This document shows, piece by piece, positions 13,535-20,879 of a stretch of 24,811 nt of DNA. The notes beneath the pieces were generated by a model that saw only the letters and a list, made by a program, of their open reading frames with translations, was not told where the DNA came from and did no database searches. Numbering within the stretch: position 1 is the first letter of the stretch; every line of letters begins with the position of its first letter. Made by a program: the position numbers and the translations under genes. Source of the DNA: a virus; the IMG/VR virus record IMGVR_UViG_3300038408_000025, positions 1 through 24,811 of that record. One strand, given 5' to 3'.

Positions 13535-14038
13535 TCAGTCCTCATCCGTCGCATTGTCCAATTGCGCGCGCCGCGTCTCGAGCGCCTGGCGCATCGCGGC
13601 GCCGAAGGCCGCGAGCGCGGCCGCGGTCGATTCGTCGAAGGCCGGGCGCAGCCACGGTTTGGCCGAAAAACCCGGATGCTTCACGCGCCGCGCGGTAATC
13701 AATTTCCCGCTGCGCAGAAAGCGCAGCATGGGCCGGCCCTTGATGACGTGCGGCTTCGCGCCGGTTTCAAGAAAACGCAGATACCATTTTTTCTTCGACG
13801 GCCCCAGCGCGCCCGTCACGGCGCCGCGCTGTTTCGACGAGATCTTGATCGCCGTGGCCTTGCCGGGCCGTGAGCTGCGCGCCCGGCCGCGCCGCTCGGC
13901 GTTGACCTGCATGGCCTTCAGCCCGGCGCGCACGCCTTTGCGCGTCGTGCCCTTCACGCTCAGGCCCACCGCTTGCAGAGCGGCGATCAGATCTTCGGCG
14001 CCCTCGAGGCTGCCTTTGACGACGACCGATTTGCTCAT
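13535..14038 (-). CDS. HK97 gp10-family head-tail/tail completion protein
   Basis: A 167-aa basic protein. ATG 14038 (MSKSVVVKGS) overlaps the adaptor stop by 4 nt; an upstream start at 14428 would be out of register with the operon layout and is rejected. The pattern matches the gp10 family: helix GAEDLIAALQAVG, AGLKAMQVNAERRGRARSS, WYLRFLETGAKPHVI (the F-x-E-x-G-x-x-x-H signature) and PGFSAKPWLRPAFDES near the end, with the P-x-x-PFxRPA-type motif. It links neck to tail. Length is ordinary for the family. Confidence 0.88.
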   Translation of the reverse strand: MSKSVVVKGSLEGAEDLIAALQAVGLSVKGTTRKGVRAGLKAMQVNAERRGRARSSRPGKATAIKISSKQRGAVTGALGPSKKKWYLRFLETGAKPHVIKGRPMLRFLRSGKLITARRVKHPGFSAKPWLRPAFDESTAAALAAFGAAMRQALETRRAQLDNATDED

Positions 14039-14355
14039 GCCGTAATCGCCTCGCTGCACATCAGCACCGTCTCGCGCTGTCGGTTGTCGTCGAGCACGGC
14101 CTCGATCTCGAATGAGCGCGATCCCCACTCGACGATCATCGTCGGCGCCAGGCCGGGATAATAGCGGATCGTGACCTTGTGCGTGATAGACGCGGCCTGC
14201 GCCTCGACATCCTGATACTCGCTGCCGCCCGTCGTTTTGATCGCCGCGCGCACCGTCGCCACGGTGGACCAGGTGATGATCTCCTCGTTGAACGTGTTCA
14301 GCGTCACCGTTTTCGATTTGATCGTGATGACGTGCCGCAGTGTTCCCGCTCGCAT
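14035..14355 (-). CDS. Head-tail adaptor (phage_H_T_join / SPP1 gp16-like)
   Basis: A 106-aa beta-barrel-like protein: MRAGTLRHVITIKSKTVTLN at the N-terminus (the M-R-x-G-x-L-R/H-R-I opening is diagnostic), E-E-I-I-T-W-S-T-V-A-T-V-R-A-A-I in the middle, then ITHKVTIRYYPGLAPTM. It is the stopper that closes the portal channel below the connector. The start overlaps the connector stop by 1 nt and it overlaps the gp10-like gene by 4 nt. Confidence 0.88.
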   Translation of the reverse strand: MRAGTLRHVITIKSKTVTLNTFNEEIITWSTVATVRAAIKTTGGSEYQDVEAQAASITHKVTIRYYPGLAPTMIVEWGSRSFEIEAVLDDNRQRETVLMCSEAITA

Positions 14356-14933
14356 TAGAACCTGAGTCCCCGATTGATCCCCAGCAGCGATATAACGCCA
14401 TGCTCAATCGATTTGCTGATGCTTCCAATCAGCACTGTTTCCCGGTTCTCATACCAATGGCCCACCAGAAGCAAAATCGCTTGTTTGATGCGCATGGGCA
14501 CGCTGGCCGCATTGGCATAACCGCAGACGAACCGGATCGCGATCCCGTTCGCGTCGCGCAAAGTCACCGCCGGCCAGGTATAAAGGCTTTTCAGGATCAG
14601 CCAGCCCGGATCGCTGACGGCATCGACGATGTATTGGCTGCTGCTCAATGTCGTCTCGACATCGTCCGCGTCGGTATATTTGACGCTCGTGATGCTTTGC
14701 AAAGGCGGCTTGGGAATCTCGATGGTGTTTCTGCTCGGCCAGGCGTCGAGATAGAATTCCCAGGTCTGCGGCATGTAGACGCGCCAATCGAATTGCTCGC
14801 ACCATTCGCGCGCCGCGATGATCAGATTGCTGATATAGGTGTCATCGGTCGAGATGTCCACCCGGCACTGCGCTTTGGCTTCGGCCAGCGTCACCGGTTC
14901 GGAGGCCGGCGCCGTGATCAATTTAACGCCCAT
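14355..14933 (-). CDS. Head-tail connector, HK97 gp6 / phiE125 gp8-like
   Basis: A 192-aa protein opening VKLITAPASEPVTLAEAKAQCRVD, the hallmark of the phiE125 gp8 / gp6-like connector family (PxxEPVTLxEAKxHLRxD). A helix ISNLIIAAREWCEQF follows, then a beta-rich middle (TWEFYLDAWPSR, IEIPKPPLQSITSVKYTD) and a C-terminal helix pair with PMRIKQAILLLVGHWYENRE. It forms a ring under the portal. The gene abuts the stop of the upstream repeat protein. Confidence 0.9.
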   Translation of the reverse strand: MGVKLITAPASEPVTLAEAKAQCRVDISTDDTYISNLIIAAREWCEQFDWRVYMPQTWEFYLDAWPSRNTIEIPKPPLQSITSVKYTDADDVETTLSSSQYIVDAVSDPGWLILKSLYTWPAVTLRDANGIAIRFVCGYANAASVPMRIKQAILLLVGHWYENRETVLIGSISKSIEHGVISLLGINRGLRF

Positions 14934-16631
14934 CTATGGACCTCGCTTGCGCTCTCGAGCAATGGGGCGATCGCGCAGGCTGGGAACCGGCCGATCGCGC
15001 AGGCTGGAAATCGGCCGATCGCCGCGCGCCGGATAGCCGCCTAACCCGCCGCCGATCGAGCGCTCTCCGCTGTAATTGATGGCCAGATCATTTCCGGCTA
15101 ACACATAGGCGCCCGCGCCGCCGGCAATCTGATACGCGCGATCGAATTCCGCCTCGACGCCGTCCAGCGCATATGCCTCAGCATTCGCCTCGAGCAGCCG
15201 ATTAAACAGCAGTGCCGCATCACTGCCTGATTGTGCATAGGCGCCTGCATCACCCGCGAGAATGCGCGCTGCCAACAGCGCCGCGTCCAGGCCGGCGATC
15301 GCGAATGCGCCGGAGGATGCAACGAGCGTATACCCGCCCGCCGGCGTATAGGTCAATTCGACGCCGACGCCGATCAGCGTGTAGGCGCCCTGCGCGGCGA
15401 GCAAAACGAGCGCCCGCCATAGCGCGATGTCAAGGCCGGTGAGCGCATACGTCCCCGCGTCGGCGGCGAGCGATCGGCCCAGCAGCAAAGCTGCATCGAC
15501 ACCCGATAAGATATAAGCCCCGCTCTCCGCGCCGATGAGCCGATCGAATAATAGCGCCGCATCCAGGCCGGCGATGACGTGCGCGCCGGCCTCACTGGCG
15601 AGAAGATAAATGCGCGGGAATGATGCATCAAGGCCGGTGAGCGCATACGTCCCCGCGTCGGCGGCGAGCGATCGGCCCAGCAGCAAAGCTGCATCGACAC
15701 CCGACAAGATACAGGTCCCGCTCTCCGCGCCGATGAGCCGATCGAATAACAGCGCCGCATCCAGGCCGGCGATGACGTGCGCGCCGGCTTCACTGGCGAG
15801 AAGATAGATGCGCGGGAATGATGCATCAAGGCCGGTGAGCGCATACGCCCCCGCGTCGGCGGCGATCGTGTAGCTGTGCAAGAGCGACGCTGCAATGCCC
15901 GCTTGGGCAAATGATCCTGCGGCCGCGCCCAGGCTGCGATGAAATAGCAGACTCGTCGCAATGCCCGTTTTAGAGAATGATCCCGCGCTCGCGTCCAGCG
16001 TATAGGCCGTTCCTGCTGAGATCTTGAACGCGACGATGACCGTCGCTTCGCTGGCTCCCGTCGCCGTCCAGGTGCAGCCGATCGCGTTGGTCGAGTTATA
16101 TGGATTGACGGTCGCCACGGCGCCGCCGATTTGAACGCCGTTTTCCCAGGGCTGTTGGAACTCTTCTGAGAAATCACCATCGGCAACGTAGGTATCTGTG
16201 TTGGTCGTCGTGTATCCGCTCAGGATCAATTCACCTGAAGCGGCGGGTGTGATATTGCCGCTGACGTTGCTAGTGCTGCTGCCGTTGATCGTATCGTAGA
16301 CGCCCGATCCAGTCACCATGCCGCTATAAGCCAGCACAAAATACGTCGCCCAGGATGAGTCGCTCGAGGTGGGCAGGCTGAATGTATGGCCCGTGCCGAC
16401 GGTCGGCGAATAAGCATACCAGACCTTGACTCGATTAGTGCCTGACCCATACATGGTCAGACCCTGCCACGTGTTTGACTTTGAATCGGTGGGCGTGACC
16501 GTGGATGCATTGTAACTGCAGCAGACAATGATCAGCAGATTCGCGCCGGTCGTATTGATCGCATCGGTCGTAAATCCGGCGTTGCCATCGCCGTTATATT
16601 TGCTGGTTTTAGCGACGAGTGTAGCCGCCAT
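14934..16631 (-). CDS. Virion display protein with about 14 tandem 22-residue repeats
   Basis: A 565-aa protein of unrecognised family. Residues 1-205 form a Ser/Thr/Gly/Tyr-rich beta domain (ATYFVLAYSGMVTGSG, INGSSTSNVSGNI, GYTTTNTDTYV), similar in style to head-fibre or decoration modules. Residues 207-535 are about 14 units of roughly 22 residues, consensus AGAYALTGLDAALLxxRxLAAD, with Gly-Leu-Asp at the centre. The C-terminal tail has a basic repeat around RDRPI/SSLRDRPV (about 24-bp DNA repeats at 14965-15020). Two 66-residue blocks are nearly identical. No signal peptide. Located between glycosyltransferases and the connector gene, it is probably a virion surface protein; this is an inference from position and composition. 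Confidence 0.65.
   Translation of the reverse strand: MAATLVAKTSKYNGDGNAGFTTDAINTTGANLLIIVCCSYNASTVTPTDSKSNTWQGLTMYGSGTNRVKVWYAYSPTVGTGHTFSLPTSSDSSWATYFVLAYSGMVTGSGVYDTINGSSTSNVSGNITPAASGELILSGYTTTNTDTYVADGDFSEEFQQPWENGVQIGGAVATVNPYNSTNAIGCTWTATGASEATVIVAFKISAGTAYTLDASAGSFSKTGIATSLLFHRSLGAAAGSFAQAGIAASLLHSYTIAADAGAYALTGLDASFPRIYLLASEAGAHVIAGLDAALLFDRLIGAESGTCILSGVDAALLLGRSLAADAGTYALTGLDASFPRIYLLASEAGAHVIAGLDAALLFDRLIGAESGAYILSGVDAALLLGRSLAADAGTYALTGLDIALWRALVLLAAQGAYTLIGVGVELTYTPAGGYTLVASSGAFAIAGLDAALLAARILAGDAGAYAQSGSDAALLFNRLLEANAEAYALDGVEAEFDRAYQIAGGAGAYVLAGNDLAINYSGERSIGGGLGGYPARGDRPISSLRDRPVPSLRDRPIARERKRGP
15431..15826 (-). repeat. 198-bp in-frame tandem duplication
   Basis: Two full copies (15431-15628 and 15629-15826), with the start of a third at 15827, differ at about 7 of 198 positions by my count. 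Each copy equals three 66-bp units, i.e. three 22-residue protein repeats. Of the 7 differences, 3 bases change two codons (Ala-Tyr versus Thr-Cys), while the other 4 are silent. High identity indicates recent unequal recombination or replication slippage. Confidence 0.85.
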
Positions 16632-16637
16632 AGAGCC

Positions 16638-17060
16638 TCATGCGATCGTGAACACGCCGTTCGCGTCGTCGAAGTTGATCGTGAACGTCTCGCCATTATG
16701 CAGCGTCACGTCCGAGCCATAATCATAATAGGCGATCAGCGGATCGGCGGGCGAAGTTGGATCGTCGTTGTAGAGAATCACGTAGCGGAAGGTCGCCACA
16801 TCGCCCGAGGCCGTCAGCACCAGATCGCTCAGCGTCAATTTATAGGTGCCGCTGGTTTGTGCGCTGCTGGCTACCGTCACCACTCGCGCAGAGAGATTCG
16901 TGTATGAAATCTGCGTCACCTGCGAGAGTGTCGCCCAGGTGTTTGTCGGCGCGGTCGCCGAGAGAGCCACGGTGATCGTGCACGTCGAGTCCGACGTGAA
17001 ATTATGGACGCCTTCGGCGAGATGCTCGACAAACGGTTGGAACTTGGTATAGGTTGCCAT
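16638..17060 (-). CDS. Conserved-type phage structural protein, 140 aa
   Basis: A 140-aa beta-rich protein opening ATYTKFQPFVEHLAEGVHNF, followed by CTITVALSATAPTNTWATLS, ISYTNLSARVVTV, TYKLTLSDLVLTASGDVATF and RYVILYNDDP ... LIAYYDYGSDVTL. I recall this layout from many siphophage genomes near connector genes, where it is annotated as hypothetical or structural. No signal peptide or membrane segment. The start has a GAGGA site. It is probably a virion component; its exact role (decoration, head fibre or tail) cannot be told. It is separated from the upstream glycosyltransferase by 53 nt with no clear terminator. Confidence 0.7.
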   Translation of the reverse strand: MATYTKFQPFVEHLAEGVHNFTSDSTCTITVALSATAPTNTWATLSQVTQISYTNLSARVVTVASSAQTSGTYKLTLSDLVLTASGDVATFRYVILYNDDPTSPADPLIAYYDYGSDVTLHNGETFTINFDDANGVFTIA

Positions 17061-17113
17061 AGTTTATCCTCGTTTTTTTTGCGAATGTTTCCTCGCGCCA
17101 TCCGCGCGGCACT

Positions 17114-18052
17114 TCATTCCGATTTCTTGATCGTCTTTGCGCGCCGTTTCGACGGCGGAACAATTTCGACCTCGGCTGCCGGCGGCGCGCTCTCAACCTC
17201 GCCCATCGGCAGCGGCGCCTGGGCCGGCACGCCCGGCTCCGGCATGGCTTCGATGAATCCGCAGCGGCCGACGTCGGCCGCCTCTTCATCGCTCAACTCC
17301 ACTTCTTTCCCGGCCGTCAATTGAATAATTCTTCCGCAGCTGGACACGCGCACGGTTGTGCGCGCTAGATATTTGAGCATCTTCACCTCCTTGAACGGAT
17401 GCAGCCATCCCCCGTTCGTGTAATGCCATACCGGCACGTCGAACCGGCCATAGGACGTGAATCCTGCCTGCAAGGCCCGCGTGGCAAATCCCAGATCCGG
17501 GCAGGGATTGCGCGGCGATGAATGCTCGAACGGGATCGCTTCGACAATAGGCCGCCGAAACAAGGTGCACCCCATGCCGCAGCCGCACACGCGCCATACG
17601 ATATTCTTGCGCGCCTGGCGCAGCTCGCGCGGATGCTGAGTCAGGCTCATGCCCAGGCTGCGATTGTTGACGTACTGCCAGGTGCTCAACATCGGCCGGC
17701 CGTGGCGCAGCAAATACGGCGCGTAGATCACATCTCCGGGCGTATCGAGCAGCCGCTGCACCGCGTCCGGATCCGGCAGCACATTGTCGTGCTCGATCGT
17801 CAACAGCGCATCGTAGGGGCGACCCTCGCAGTCGCTCCCTTTCAAGAACCACTCGCGCGCTTGCTGATACTGGTGCAGCACGTTGCGATGATCCCCGATC
17901 GGATATGGGTTGTCCCACGTCACGTGCCAATCGAATTCGCCGTCGCGCAGCACCTGCGCCTTGATCGCCGCCTCGCACTCCGGCCGAATCGCCGTCTCTT
18001 GCGTGGCCGGATCGATCCACGTGGGTGTGAAGATCAGGATTGAATCACCCAT
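17114..18052 (-). CDS. Glycosyltransferase-like protein with C-terminal extension
   Basis: A 312-aa protein with GT-A-type features: N-terminal strand DSILIFTPTW, a central strand ending in the acidic EHDN (residues 87-90) in LLTIEHDNVLPDPDAVQRLL, which is the expected DxD-like metal/nucleotide-sugar site, CGCGMGCTLFRRPIVEAIPF (156-175) for the acceptor loop, and PDLGFATRALQAGF with DVPVWHYT (205-212). Residues 213-312 are an added domain: a beta segment (TTVRVSSCGRIIQLTAGKEVELSDEEAADVGRCGFIE) followed by a Pro/Glu-rich linker and basic tail. It overlaps the upstream glycosyltransferase gene by 19 nt. It probably adds sugar to a phage or host product; donor and acceptor are unknown. Confidence 0.72.
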   Translation of the reverse strand: MGDSILIFTPTWIDPATQETAIRPECEAAIKAQVLRDGEFDWHVTWDNPYPIGDHRNVLHQYQQAREWFLKGSDCEGRPYDALLTIEHDNVLPDPDAVQRLLDTPGDVIYAPYLLRHGRPMLSTWQYVNNRSLGMSLTQHPRELRQARKNIVWRVCGCGMGCTLFRRPIVEAIPFEHSSPRNPCPDLGFATRALQAGFTSYGRFDVPVWHYTNGGWLHPFKEVKMLKYLARTTVRVSSCGRIIQLTAGKEVELSDEEAADVGRCGFIEAMPEPGVPAQAPLPMGEVESAPPAAEVEIVPPSKRRAKTIKKSE

Positions 18053-18747
18053 ACGTGCCCCGGCTCAACGTCGTCATACTGCACGTGCCAGCCGATCGCG
18101 CGCTCGGCATCGCTCCAGCGCGGCCGCCGCTCCCGAAAAACCTTGCGCTCGCCGTGCGCCTGGCTTCGGATGGGGTAATGCTGGCGGATGAATTTCCGCG
18201 GAAATACCCGCCGCCCCGGGAAGCGCACGTCGTGCCCGCCCTGCCCGCGCAGGTCCGGCGTGATGCCCGGCAGTTTCTTCCACGTGTCACACAGAAATCC
18301 CGGCGAATCATAGTAATGCCGATTGAACGTCGCCACCGGATCGCCGCTGACGAAGGTGTCGTCGGGCGGCGTGAAGTTTCGATGGATCATCTCCAGCGCG
18401 TTATAGCCCAGCCGATCGGCCTCGGCGATCGCGGCCAGCACGTCGTCGCCGCCGTCCGGCGCCGCCAGGTAATGATCGGCGCCGCTCAGGCTGAACCAGT
18501 CCGAGGGGATCTCCCTCAGACGCTGCTGAAAATGATCGAGCATCGCGCCCCATTCAAAGGTGTCGATCGGGTGCGACGGCCAGCGTTCGACCGCCACACC
18601 CGGCTCGCTCAGCGCGATTTCATAACTGCCGTCGTCCGACCAGTTGTCCAGCACGTAGGCAAACATGCCGCGCTGGATCCAGTGGCGCAGCATCGCGCGC
18701 AGGATGTCCGCCTCGTTATAGCAGGCGATCAGCGCCGTGACGATCAT
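18034..18747 (-). CDS. Family 2-type glycosyltransferase
   Basis: A 237-aa protein starting 3 nt after the capsid stop. It opens VTALIACYNEADILRAMLRHW, the nucleotide-binding strand and NE-x-D/L helix of GT2-like enzymes, then VLDNWSDDGS (residues 33-41, the D-N-x-S-x-D-G-S signature) and WFSLSGADHYL (88-94), an acidic site in DxD position. This matches the small GT2_4-like group rather than long processive synthases. The C-terminal third is basic with several Trp and His (RQHYPIRSQAHGERK). A cytoplasmic enzyme; presence inside the head gene block suggests modification of a virion protein. Confidence 0.78.
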   Translation of the reverse strand: MIVTALIACYNEADILRAMLRHWIQRGMFAYVLDNWSDDGSYEIALSEPGVAVERWPSHPIDTFEWGAMLDHFQQRLREIPSDWFSLSGADHYLAAPDGGDDVLAAIAEADRLGYNALEMIHRNFTPPDDTFVSGDPVATFNRHYYDSPGFLCDTWKKLPGITPDLRGQGGHDVRFPGRRVFPRKFIRQHYPIRSQAHGERKVFRERRPRWSDAERAIGWHVQYDDVEPGHVWVIQS

Positions 18748-18750
18748 GCC

Positions 18751-19962
18751 TCACGCCGTGGGATGCGTGCCGTAGTAGATCGCATCCGCATTCAGCGTCT
18801 TGTAGACGATGCTCGTGCGATAGTGCAGCATCACGCGGCTGGTGTTGGCCTTGCTGTACGGGTCGTACAAAAAGGTCAGCGGAATCTCGCGCATCCCCAT
18901 GTACTCAAAGTTGCCGAAAATGCTCGATTTGTTGCCGGCGCCGATCGCGGGCACGAACGATGACAGGAACGCCTGCGATTCGCCCAACGCTCGCGGCGCC
19001 ATTCCGGCCGGCGTGGCCTGATACAGGAACGGGTTGCCCGTCAACTTTCGATAAGCCCCCAGCGTCGCGCGCCGCATCACAAAAAATGCGCCGTCGGCAT
19101 ACTCAGCCGCCACCGCATACTCCAGCGTCTCGACGTCGCCGGCGGTGGCCGCCGCGGCCGCGCCCAGCGCCACGGTCGTTCCGCCTGCCAGCGCCTCAGT
19201 CACTAACGCCGAGTTGTGCGTCAACGCCAGCGCGCGGCCAACGTAGTTCGTGAGAAAGACCATCAACTGACTGTCTTCCATGTCGCGCAGATCGTTGGTC
19301 AATTCGATCGACTTAGTGAAATTCACATAGGTCAGTGCGGCCGTGCCCAGCACCGGCGCATCCCGATCGACCGTGCCCGGCGATTCAGCGGTGCTCACGA
19401 ACACATTCGCCGATCCGGTTTCAGCCGGCACGTTCAGCGTTGTGCCGCGATAACCGTTGAACGGCGTCACGCCCAGCGGCCCGAACAGCGCGCTCTCGTT
19501 CCGCTTGGCGACGATGCCCTGGAAGTGCGCCGTCGGCACGAGCACGCCGCCATCCTCGGCGGTGGTCACGTTCATGTCGGTGTCGTTGCTGGCCGCCATG
19601 AAATCGGTGAGCTGCGCATTGTCGAGCGCGGCCAGGCCGCTGCGATCGCCGCGCTTGACGTAGGCCGCCGTTGCCTTGAGCGCGTTGTCGCCGATCCCGG
19701 TGTTCTTGTTGAAATTGAACCCCTGCGGCGGCGCGCTGTTGCGGCGCGATTCGACCTCGTTGAATGAGGCCGCCCGCTGCTCGATCGCCGAATAGCGCTC
19801 GATCTGGACTTCCAATGCCTTGATCTGATCCTCGATGCCGGACATCTCCACATCTTCCTCGGGCGTCAAAGCGCGCTTTTCGGTCTCCGCCTTCTCCAGC
19901 ATGGCGACCTGCCGCACATGAAGCGCCTTGCGCTCATCCTTCAACTCTCGCGCAGTTTTCAT
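18751..19962 (-). CDS. Major capsid protein, HK97 fold
   Basis: A 403-aa protein. Residues 1-75 are a charged coiled coil (ELKDERKALHVRQVAMLEKAETEKR ... EDQIKALEVQIERY), the delta/scaffold domain normally cut off by the prohead protease. The rest follows the HK97-fold phage capsid family: GGVLVPTAHFQGIV at the start of the mature part, LTYVNFTKSIELTNDLRDMED (E-loop/spine region), FFVMRRATLGAYRKL, and a C-terminal SKANTSRVMLHYRTSIVYKTLNADAIYY strand. The gene starts in a 4-nt overlap with the protease and has a perfect AGGAGG 7 nt before the ATG. HK97-type crosslinking cannot be decided from sequence alone. Confidence 0.93.
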   Translation of the reverse strand: MKTARELKDERKALHVRQVAMLEKAETEKRALTPEEDVEMSGIEDQIKALEVQIERYSAIEQRAASFNEVESRRNSAPPQGFNFNKNTGIGDNALKATAAYVKRGDRSGLAALDNAQLTDFMAASNDTDMNVTTAEDGGVLVPTAHFQGIVAKRNESALFGPLGVTPFNGYRGTTLNVPAETGSANVFVSTAESPGTVDRDAPVLGTAALTYVNFTKSIELTNDLRDMEDSQLMVFLTNYVGRALALTHNSALVTEALAGGTTVALGAAAAATAGDVETLEYAVAAEYADGAFFVMRRATLGAYRKLTGNPFLYQATPAGMAPRALGESQAFLSSFVPAIGAGNKSSIFGNFEYMGMREIPLTFLYDPYSKANTSRVMLHYRTSIVYKTLNADAIYYGTHPTA

Positions 19963-20879
19963 GACATTTCCTCCTCATAGATTTTTTCGAGCAATTCAAG
20001 CCTGCGGCGCTTCAGCGCAATTTGCGCCTGGCTGTTGCTGCTAAATTCTTCCGCGCGATTGCCGGCCAATCGGCGGAAGGTCTCGTCGCTGGTGGCCACC
20101 CGATCGATCATGCCGGCGGCCTTCGCGTCGGCGGCCGACAGGACGCGCCCCTGCCCGTAATCGCTGCGGACCGTCGCCGGCGAGACACCGCGCCCCTTCG
20201 CCACGTCGGCGACGAAGAGATCGTAATCGGCATCGACCAGGCCCTGAATGTGATCGCGCGCCTCGTCGCTCAATGGCTCGTCGGGATTGCCCTCGACCTT
20301 GTATTTTCCGGCGTGGATATAAGTGATCTTGATCCCGATGTCGTCCATCATTTTTGAAAAGTCGGCATGGTAAGTGAACACGCCGATCGATCCGATCAGC
20401 GCCTCGGGCGTGGCGACGATCTCATCGGCCTGGCTGGCCAGCCAGTAAGCGGCCGACGCGGCCAGGTCGTTGGCCAGCGCGACGACGTGCTTGGTCTCGG
20501 TCAGGCGCCGGATCTCGGCCGCCAGTTCCGGGATGCCGGACACCGTGCCGCCCGGCGAATCGATGTCGAGCAGCACCGTGCCGATCGAGGGATCCGCGCC
20601 GTGCTCGCGCAGCACTTTGGTCAATCGCTCGACTGTGGCGCCGCCGAAGAAAGATGACCAGAACGATCCGCGATGGGAGATCCCGCCGATAATCGGCACC
20701 AGCGCCACCTTGCCTGTCTTCGGTCCGGGCCGGATCGCCGCGGTGATTTCCTCTTCCGACACCAGGATCGATCCGGTTTCTGCCAGCGTGGCCTGTAATG
20801 CGGCTTGCAGCGCTTCCGGCCAGATGGCCCAGACCTCGGCCTGCGCCCGCAGCAGTAGATCGTTGAATTCTTTTTTCAT
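19959..20879 (-). CDS. S49 (SppA-like) prohead protease
   Basis: A 306-aa serine protease located between portal and capsid genes, as in many HK97-type phages. Residues 103-111 (LLDIDSPGG) form the oxyanion/substrate strand. Ser142 in ALANDLAASAAYWLAS is the predicted nucleophile and Lys194 in AGKYKVEGNPDEPLS the general base, the usual Ser-Lys dyad spacing. The N-terminal 55 residues are helical and may act in scaffolding. It should cleave the capsid delta domain and other head proteins during maturation. Start overlaps the portal stop by 4 nt. Confidence 0.9.
   Translation of the reverse strand: MKKEFNDLLLRAQAEVWAIWPEALQAALQATLAETGSILVSEEEITAAIRPGPKTGKVALVPIIGGISHRGSFWSSFFGGATVERLTKVLREHGADPSIGTVLLDIDSPGGTVSGIPELAAEIRRLTETKHVVALANDLAASAAYWLASQADEIVATPEALIGSIGVFTYHADFSKMMDDIGIKITYIHAGKYKVEGNPDEPLSDEARDHIQGLVDADYDLFVADVAKGRGVSPATVRSDYGQGRVLSAADAKAAGMIDRVATSDETFRRLAGNRAEEFSSNSQAQIALKRRRLELLEKIYEEEMS
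19970..19975 (-). promoter_or_regulatory. Perfect Shine-Dalgarno of the capsid gene
   Basis: AGGAGG on the minus strand, 7 nt upstream of the capsid ATG and inside the end of the protease coding region. It allows strong independent initiation in addition to the ATGA coupling. Confidence 0.8.

Noticed and set aside
15431-15850. CRISPR-like array
   Set aside because: The repeats are contiguous, in frame and coding, without unique spacers; they are protein repeats.
17073-17080. Run of eight T (A8 on minus strand) as a terminator or frameshift site
   Set aside because: On the transcribed minus strand it is an A-run in an untranslated gap before the 140-aa gene, without a hairpin in the right orientation; no reading frame crosses it.
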